Shown one piece after another: positions 57,173-64,000 of a stretch of 64,000 nucleotides of DNA; position 1 is the stretch's first letter; each line of letters starts with the position of its first letter. The notes under the pieces are model-generated. The model did no database searches and was not told the DNA's origin. It saw only the letters and a program-made list of their open reading frames with translations. Made by a program: the position numbers and the translations under genes. Origin of the DNA: Sphingomonas citricola (GTDB lineage Bacteria; Pseudomonadota; Alphaproteobacteria; Sphingomonadales; Sphingomonadaceae); NCBI RefSeq assembly GCF_019429535.1, contig NZ_JAHXZM010000001.1, forward strand, positions 682,001-746,000, in the 5' to 3' direction.

Positions 57173-57612
57173 ATGCGCCTGTCATCACTCACCGATTACG
57201 CCGTCGTGCTGCTCACCGCAGCTGCGCGTCATTGCGGTGGTGTGGCGCGATTGAACGCGACGCTCTTGTCGGAGGAGACTGGCGTGCCGCTGCCGACCGC
57301 GCAGAAGCTCGTCAGTCGCCTGTCCGCTGCAGGGTTGATCGACAGCGTGCGCGGCACCGGCGGCGGCTTCCGGCTGGCACGGCCGCCGTCCGCGATCACG
57401 ATCGCCGACGTGGTCGAGGCGGTCGAGGGGCCGATCGTCATGACCGCCTGCGTCGACGCGGGCGACCACGATTGCAACCTCTCCGGCGCGTGTCGCGTCA
57501 AGCCGCACTGGAACGCGGTCAACGAAGCGGTGCGCGGCGCACTCGCGGGCGTCACGCTCGCGCAACTCGCGGTCGAGCCCGCTCCCCCAACTCCCACGAA
57601 GGTGCTGGCATA

Positions 57613-57613
<1 letters not shown>
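57173..57613 (+). CDS. sufR: Rrf2-family SUF operon regulator
   Basis: 146 residues. The winged helix begins [18 protein letters not shown], with recognition region [17 protein letters not shown] and [27 protein letters not shown]. Three cluster Cys, C93, C101 and C107 (C-x7-C-x5-C), fit an Fe-S sensor of the IscR/SufR sort, though IscR has C-x5-C-x5-C. It probably represses the suf operon when clusters are plentiful. Its stop and the sufB start overlap by one base (TAATG). Confidence 0.9.
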
Positions 57614-59093
<1,480 letters not shown>

Positions 59094-59097
<4 letters not shown>

Positions 59098-59330
59098 TCG
59101 TCGCGGCGCTGTACATTTTGTTCTTTGCCGGTGCGGCAAGTTTCATGTGGTGGCGCTTCTATGTGTCGGCGCGTGACAAAGTCGCTACTGTTAAATGGGC
59201 TAGATACCGGCGATCCCATGAGCCAGTCACCTATTGGCTTTCGACTTCGCTGATGGCGTTCAGTGCATTGCTGACATCCTCGATAGCTCTCGTGTTTGGG
59301 TACTTCTTGTTCGCCGGCTTCATTGGATAA
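59094..59330 (+). CDS. Small two-helix membrane protein inserted between sufB and sufC
   Basis: 78 residues, GTG start overlapping the sufB stop (GTGA). A hydrophobic helix at about 1-22 ([19 protein letters not shown]), a basic middle ([19 protein letters not shown]) and a second helix ([29 protein letters not shown]). GC is 96/180 (53%) over 59101-59280 against 41/60 (68%) over 59401-59460 in sufC, so the gene looks foreign or recently acquired. No family recognised; sufC begins 3 bp after its stop. Confidence 0.75.
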
Positions 59331-59333
59331 AAC

Positions 59334-60073
<740 letters not shown>

Positions 60074-60077
<4 letters not shown>

Positions 60078-60199
60078 ATATCCTCCCCGGCACGGGGAGG
60101 GGGACCGGCGAAGCCGGTGGAGGGGGAGCGCCGCGAGCGCACCGCCTGCTGCACGCTCCCTCGATCAACCCGCTCCCCGCAGCGGAGACGATCCGATGA
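60074..60199 (+). other. Repeat-derived 41-codon frame bridging sufC and sufD
   Basis: The ATG overlaps the sufC stop and the TGA overlaps the sufD ATG. The translation is Gly/Pro/Arg-rich ([17 protein letters not shown]...) and comes from the half-copy of the repeat, so it is unlikely to be a functional protein. It could still keep ribosomes moving from sufC to sufD. Confidence 0.4.
60081..60106. repeat. Half-copy of the GC-rich palindromic repeat between sufC and sufD
   Basis: The 26-bp arm (CCTCCCCGGCACGGGGAG core) equals the arms of the complete element at 26535-26658. The following GGTGGAGGGGGAGCGCCGCGAGCG also matches its interior, but the opposite arm is missing. It lies in the 118-bp gap between sufC and sufD. 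Confidence 0.8.
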
Positions 60200-61263
60200 C
60201 CACCCTCCAACTCCCCTCCAACCGCGCAGAGGCGTGGCGTTGGGCCGATCTCGGCGCGCTCTCCGCCGCCGCGGCGATGGCGCCGGTGGCGCGGCCCGAG
60301 CATGACTTCCTCGACCTACCCGGTGCACGGCTGCTGTTCGTCGACGGCGTGCTCGATGAAGGCGCCTCGACGCTCGGCGCAGTGACGCTGGGCGAGGTGG
60401 CGGGGAGTGACCACGCGCTCGGTCGCCACGCGCGCAAGGGCTGGTCGCTCCGTCTGGACGCGCAGGCCGCCGCCGACCCGGTCCAGATCGTCCATGTCGC
60501 GACGGCGGGCGAAAACCACTTGGCGGCCGAGATCGTGCTCGCCGAGGATGCGGTCGGCGAAGTGGTCGAGACGTTCGTCGGCGCCGGCTGGGCCAACCGC
60601 TACACCCGCACCCGTCTCGGCAAGGGTGCTCGCCTGATGCGCAGCGTTCGCCTGCTCCAGCCCGCGGGCTTCGCGTCGCTGCGCGAGGAGGCCGACGTGG
60701 GCGAGGCCGCGAGCCTCGTCACCACCTTTCTGGGTGCGGGCGGGCAGGGCAGCCGCGTCGACGCGCAACTGACGATGTCGGGTGAGAACGCGTTCGCCGA
60801 GTACGGCGGCGCGCTGCTGACGAGCGAAACCCAGGCGCAGGAATGCGCCGTCCGCGTCAACCATGCGCAGCCGAACGGCTCATCGCGTCAGGTGTGGCGC
60901 GCGGTCGCCGCGGACCGGAGCCGTGCGAGCCTCGCCGCCGCGGTCGAGGTCGCGCGCCACGCGCAGAAGACCGATGGCGAGCAATCGCTTCGCGGCCTGC
61001 TGCTTCACCGTACCGCGACGGTGAACTTGAAGCCCGAGCTCGAGATCTTCGCCGACGACGTGAAGTGCGCACACGGCGCGACGGTGGGCGAGCTCGATCC
61101 GCGCGCGCTGTTCTACATGCAGAGCCGCGGCATCCCGCGCGCGCGCGCGCAGGCGATCCTCACCCACGCCTTCGTCGCCGACGTGCTGGAGCGGATCGGG
61201 AACGAGACGGTCCGCACCGCCTTCGAGCGCGACGCCGACGCCTGGCTCGACGCCGCGCTGTGA
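60196..61263 (+). CDS. sufD: Fe-S cluster assembly protein SufD
   Basis: 355 residues, beta-helix paralogue of SufB. RAEAWRWADLGAL is the N-terminus; GLLLHRTATVNLKPELEIFADDVKCAHGATVGELDPRALFYMQSRGI is the core that carries the conserved His of the SufBD interface. The ATG at 60196 has GGAGA 7 bp upstream and follows the repeat half-copy. It works with SufB and SufC. Confidence 0.94.
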   Translation: MTTLQLPSNRAEAWRWADLGALSAAAAMAPVARPEHDFLDLPGARLLFVDGVLDEGASTLGAVTLGEVAGSDHALGRHARKGWSLRLDAQAAADPVQIVHVATAGENHLAAEIVLAEDAVGEVVETFVGAGWANRYTRTRLGKGARLMRSVRLLQPAGFASLREEADVGEAASLVTTFLGAGGQGSRVDAQLTMSGENAFAEYGGALLTSETQAQECAVRVNHAQPNGSSRQVWRAVAADRSRASLAAAVEVARHAQKTDGEQSLRGLLLHRTATVNLKPELEIFADDVKCAHGATVGELDPRALFYMQSRGIPRARAQAILTHAFVADVLERIGNETVRTAFERDADAWLDAAL

Positions 61264-61394
61264 CGACGCGCGCGCCTGTGCTGTCCTACACCGGCAGCGT
61301 CGCCTACGCGTCGGCACAGGCGTCGCGCCCGAACCTCCTCGCGCGCGCACATGCGTAGGGGTGCGACCTTAGTGACTTTCCAGCAGGTGCCGGC

Positions 61395-62606
61395 ATGACC
61401 ACGATCACCCAGGAACGCCCGCTCGACACGGTCGCCGACTTCCCCGCGATCCCCGATGGCTGGGCCTATCTCGACACCGCCGCCACGTCGCAAAAACCAC
61501 AGGCGGTGATCGACGCGATCACCCGCGGCTACGGCGAGACCTACGCGACGGTCCACCGCGGCGTGTATCAGCGCAGCGCCGACATGACGCTCGCCTACGA
61601 GGCCGCGCGCGACCGCGTCGCCTCCTTCATCGGTGGCAAGTCCGAGGAGATCGTCTTCGTTCGCGGCGCGACCGAGGGGATCAACCTCGTCGCGCATTCC
61701 TGGGTTTCTCAGCAGTTGAAGGCGGGCGACCGCATCCTGCTGTCGCAGCTCGAACACCACAGCAACATCGTGCCGTGGCAGATCGCGGCCGAGCGCGTCG
61801 GTGCCGCGATTGATGTGATCCCGCTGACCGAGGATCACCGCATCGACCTCGACGCGATGGCGGCGATGATCACGCCGGCGCACAAGTTCGTCGCGCTCGC
61901 GCACGTCTCGAACGTGCTCGGTTCCGTCCTCGATGCCGTTCGCGCAAGCGAGATCGCGCATTCGGTGGGTGCCAAGATCCTGATCGACGGCTGCCAGTCG
62001 GTGCCGCGTATGGCGGTCGACGTCGCCGCGATCGGCTGCGACTTCTACGTCTTTTCGGGCCACAAGCTCTACGGTCCTACCGGCATCGGCGTGCTGTGGG
62101 GCAGGGGTGATCTGCTGAACCAGATGCCGCCGTACCAGGGTGGCGGCTCGATGATCGACCGCGTCTCGTTCGAGCGCTCGACCTACGCACCTGCGCCGAC
62201 CCGCTTCGAGGCGGGCACGCCGCACATCGTCGGCGCGCTCGGCCTGCACGCCGCGATCGATTACGTGTCGGCGATCGGGCTCGACCGCATTCACGCGCAT
62301 GAGGCGGCGCTGGTCGCCGACACGCGTGCCGCGCTGTCGCACCTCAATTCGGTTCGCGTGTTCGGCCCCGCCGATTCCGCGGGCATCGTCTCCTTCGCGA
62401 TGGAGGGGGTGCATCCGCACGACATCGGCACCATCTTGGACGAGAGCCGGGTCGCGATCCGCGCCGGGCATCACTGCGCGCAGCCGCTGATGGCGAGCCT
62501 GGGCGTCGATGCCACCGCGCGGGTCAGCTTCGGTGTCTACAACGGTCCCGGGGACGTCGAGGCATTGGTCGCCGGCATGGAACGGGTGAAGAGGATTTTT
62601 GGATGA
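61395..62606 (+). CDS. sufS: Cysteine desulfurase SufS
   Basis: 403 residues, PLP type II aminotransferase fold. YLDTAATSQKPQAV and VHRGVYQRSADMT are the N-terminal signatures, Lys in SGHKLYGPTGIGVLWG binds PLP, and Cys in IRAGHHCAQPLM is catalytic. It takes sulfur from cysteine for cluster assembly. A 131-bp gap separates it from sufD; I see no gene in it. Confidence 0.96.
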   Translation: MTTITQERPLDTVADFPAIPDGWAYLDTAATSQKPQAVIDAITRGYGETYATVHRGVYQRSADMTLAYEAARDRVASFIGGKSEEIVFVRGATEGINLVAHSWVSQQLKAGDRILLSQLEHHSNIVPWQIAAERVGAAIDVIPLTEDHRIDLDAMAAMITPAHKFVALAHVSNVLGSVLDAVRASEIAHSVGAKILIDGCQSVPRMAVDVAAIGCDFYVFSGHKLYGPTGIGVLWGRGDLLNQMPPYQGGGSMIDRVSFERSTYAPAPTRFEAGTPHIVGALGLHAAIDYVSAIGLDRIHAHEAALVADTRAALSHLNSVRVFGPADSAGIVSFAMEGVHPHDIGTILDESRVAIRAGHHCAQPLMASLGVDATARVSFGVYNGPGDVEALVAGMERVKRIFG

Positions 62607-63061
62607 GCGATCCCGATCGGATCGAAGTGGAAGAGGTCGACGCGGTTGCAGCCCCGCCGCGCGCACGCGTCGAGGACGCGAAGGAACCGCGCGAGCGCGA
62701 TTACCTGACCGGCTTCCTCCAGCAAAAGCCCGCGGGCGACAAGCCCGGCGAGCCCGGCGGCGCGCTCTACGAAGCCGTGATCGACGCGCTCAAGGACATT
62801 TTCGACCCCGAAATCCCGGTCAACATCTACGACCTCGGGTTGATCTACGGCGTCGAGGTGACCGACGAGGGGCAGGCGATCGTCACCATGACGCTCACCA
62901 CCCCGCATTGCCCGGTCGCCGAATCGATGCCTGCCGAGGTCGAGATGCGCGTCGCCGCCGTCCCCGGCATCGCGTTCGCCGACGTCAATCTCGTCTGGGA
63001 TCCGCCGTGGGATCCGCAGAAGATGTCGGACGATGCCAAGCTCGAACTCGGTATGTTGTGA
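62603..63061 (+). CDS. sufT: SUF-system maturation protein SufT (MIP18/DUF59)
   Basis: 152 residues. An acidic, variable N-terminus (~55 residues) precedes the DUF59 domain: DALKDIFDPEIPVNIYDLGLIYGVEV and TMTLTTPHCPVAESMP, the hallmark T-x-x-x-C-P. Bacterial SufT helps deliver clusters under high demand. The ATG overlaps the sufS stop (ATGA). Confidence 0.92.
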   Translation: MSDPDRIEVEEVDAVAAPPRARVEDAKEPRERDYLTGFLQQKPAGDKPGEPGGALYEAVIDALKDIFDPEIPVNIYDLGLIYGVEVTDEGQAIVTMTLTTPHCPVAESMPAEVEMRVAAVPGIAFADVNLVWDPPWDPQKMSDDAKLELGML

Positions 63062-63071
63062 GGGCTCCGCG

Positions 63072-63428
63072 ATGACCGACCTAAAGACGCGCGCGCGTCC
63101 CGCCGCGCTCAATCTCACCCCGACGGCCGAGGCACGGATCGCGTCGCTGATGGCGCGCGCGCCTGTGGACGCGATCGGGGTCAAACTGTCGACCCCGCGC
63201 CGCGGATGTTCCGGTCTCGCCTATTCGGTCGACTACGTCACCGAGGCGAAGCCGTTCGACGAGAAGATCGAGACCCCCGGCGGCACGCTCTGGGTCGATG
63301 GCGGATCGATCCTGTACCTGATCGGCTCGACGATGGACTGGGTCGAGGACGATTTCACCGCGGGCTTCGTGTTCAACAATCCCAATGCCAAGGGCGCGTG
63401 CGGCTGCGGCGAGAGCTTCACCGTGTAA
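63072..63428 (+). CDS. sufA: A-type Fe-S carrier protein (IscA/SufA/HesB)
   Basis: 118 residues. The three cluster Cys are C46 (RRGCSGLAY), C110 and C112 (GACGCGESF). LIGSTMDWVEDDFTAGFVFNNPNAKGACGCG is the family signature. It passes clusters to apo-proteins. It lies 10 bp after sufT and closes the operon; I see no clear terminator after it. Confidence 0.95.
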   Translation: MTDLKTRARPAALNLTPTAEARIASLMARAPVDAIGVKLSTPRRGCSGLAYSVDYVTEAKPFDEKIETPGGTLWVDGGSILYLIGSTMDWVEDDFTAGFVFNNPNAKGACGCGESFTV

Positions 63429-63517
63429 GGGTTTTTCCCTCCGACTGGTGCGACCGGACGTGACAAGAGGGCGTTGTCCCTCCTAATCCTGTCTCAAGCA
63501 CTAATCGGGGGTCCTGC

Positions 63518-64000
63518 TTGAACGCTTCAACCGTCGTCGCCGCGCCGTCCACTGCGCGCGGGTCCTTGGCCACCGCCATCCTCGACACGCTCGTCCATCG
63601 TATCGGCAAGGACGAGCATGCTGCGCGACCGCACGACTGGCTCGCGGCGACGATCCTGACCGTCCGCAACGACATCATCGAACGCTGGATGGATTCGACC
63701 CGCGCCGCGCACGCCGCGGGGGCCAAGCGGGTTTATTACCTCAGCCTCGAATTCCTGATTGGTCGCCTGCTGCGCGACACGCTGTCGAACCTGCTCAAGA
63801 CCGACGAGGTCGCCGCCGCGCTCGCCGAACTCGGCGTCGGCCTCGCCGATCTAGAGGAGATCGAACCCGACGCGGCGCTCGGCAACGGTGGCCTCGGCCG
63901 ACTCGCCGCCTGTTTCATGGAAAGTATGGCGACGCTCGATCTGCCCGCCTACGGATACGGCATCCGCTACGTCAACGGCATGTTCCGCCAGCGGATCGAC
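63518..64000 (+). CDS. glgP: Glycogen/alpha-glucan phosphorylase, 3' end outside the window, TTG start
   Basis: The first 161 residues are present. TTG at 63518 has GGGGG 6 bp upstream; no ATG begins the frame earlier. Translation runs NASTVVAAPSTARG, then the family block KRVYYLSLEFLIGRLLRDTLSNL, ALGNGGLGRLAACFMESMATLDLPAYGYGIRY and GMFRQRID. This is the N-terminal domain of the glycogen phosphorylase (GT35) family, which releases glucose-1-phosphate from glycogen. The PLP-binding C-terminal half is not in the window. Confidence 0.93.
   Translation, partial: MNASTVVAAPSTARGSLATAILDTLVHRIGKDEHAARPHDWLAATILTVRNDIIERWMDSTRAAHAAGAKRVYYLSLEFLIGRLLRDTLSNLLKTDEVAAALAELGVGLADLEEIEPDAALGNGGLGRLAACFMESMATLDLPAYGYGIRYVNGMFRQRID

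Noticed and set aside
61260..61358. 32-residue frame from a GTG overlapping the sufD stop
   Set aside because: Too short, no conserved look, and sufS begins only 36 bp after its end; kept as non-coding.

Overview
The window is a GC-rich (about 68-70% in the blocks I counted), gene-dense alphaproteobacterial chromosome segment. Gene content and order point to Sphingomonadales, most likely Sphingomonas or a close relative: a two-gene methionine synthase behind an ArsR-methyltransferase regulator, a sufR-sufB-sufC-sufD-sufS-sufT-sufA cluster, bamD-recN, a PHA-system small protein, and GC-rich palindromic intergenic repeats. I see no rRNA, tRNA, CRISPR array, insertion sequence or prophage. Most of the segment is housekeeping.

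Layout. 1-3.4 kb: the 3' end of a TPR protein, a DUF815 ATPase and an ABC-F ATPase. 3.5-7.3 kb: a PepSY protein, an OmpR-type regulator and its sensor kinase, with a small membrane-protein gene on the opposite strand between them, then a His-rich metal exporter. 7.3-12.1 kb: polyprenyl diphosphate synthase, chorismate mutase, a BLUF photoreceptor, a nitronate monooxygenase/dienelactone hydrolase pair, a GNAT enzyme and gpmA. 12.1-23.5 kb: recN and bamD, manA, a zinc metallopeptidase, 3-hydroxybutyrate dehydrogenase, a DUF4893 lipoprotein, a metal exporter (apparently with a CTG start) coupled to a secreted cysteine protein, a CocE/NonD hydrolase, and an aldo/keto reductase with two small lipoproteins.

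23.5-29.5 kb is a methionine operon: a SahR-like ArsR-methyltransferase, metF, metH split into two genes with a palindromic repeat between the halves, and a DUF2256 protein. A perfect 20-bp palindrome lies before the regulator, and a degenerate copy lies before metK (33.46 kb), so both parts of the SAM cycle probably share one regulon.

29.8-47.9 kb, read leftwards, carries the conserved alphaproteobacterial order nifU-(reductase)-tsaB-rimI-fur-plsC-miaB-phoH-ybeY-corC-lnt-metK-trmB. It is interrupted twice: katG, a sorbosone-type dehydrogenase and small genes lie between corC and lnt, and an FNT transporter/PAP2 pair lies between metK and trmB.

47.9-57 kb: an Asp/Asn-hydroxylase family protein, a large M16 peptidase, an acyl-CoA synthetase, a gamma-glutamyltransferase lipoprotein and pyrD (the last two overlap tail to tail). 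57.1-63.4 kb: the SUF iron-sulfur operon, with an AT-richer small membrane-protein gene between sufB and sufC and a half-copy of the repeat between sufC and sufD. The window ends inside a glycogen phosphorylase gene that starts with TTG.

The items most worth follow-up are regulatory and structural: the SahR sites, the repeats inside two essential operons, two candidate small RNAs with strong terminators, the putative CTG start, the permuted-papain-like secreted protein, and the extra membrane protein in the suf operon. I did not find a convincing new multi-gene system.
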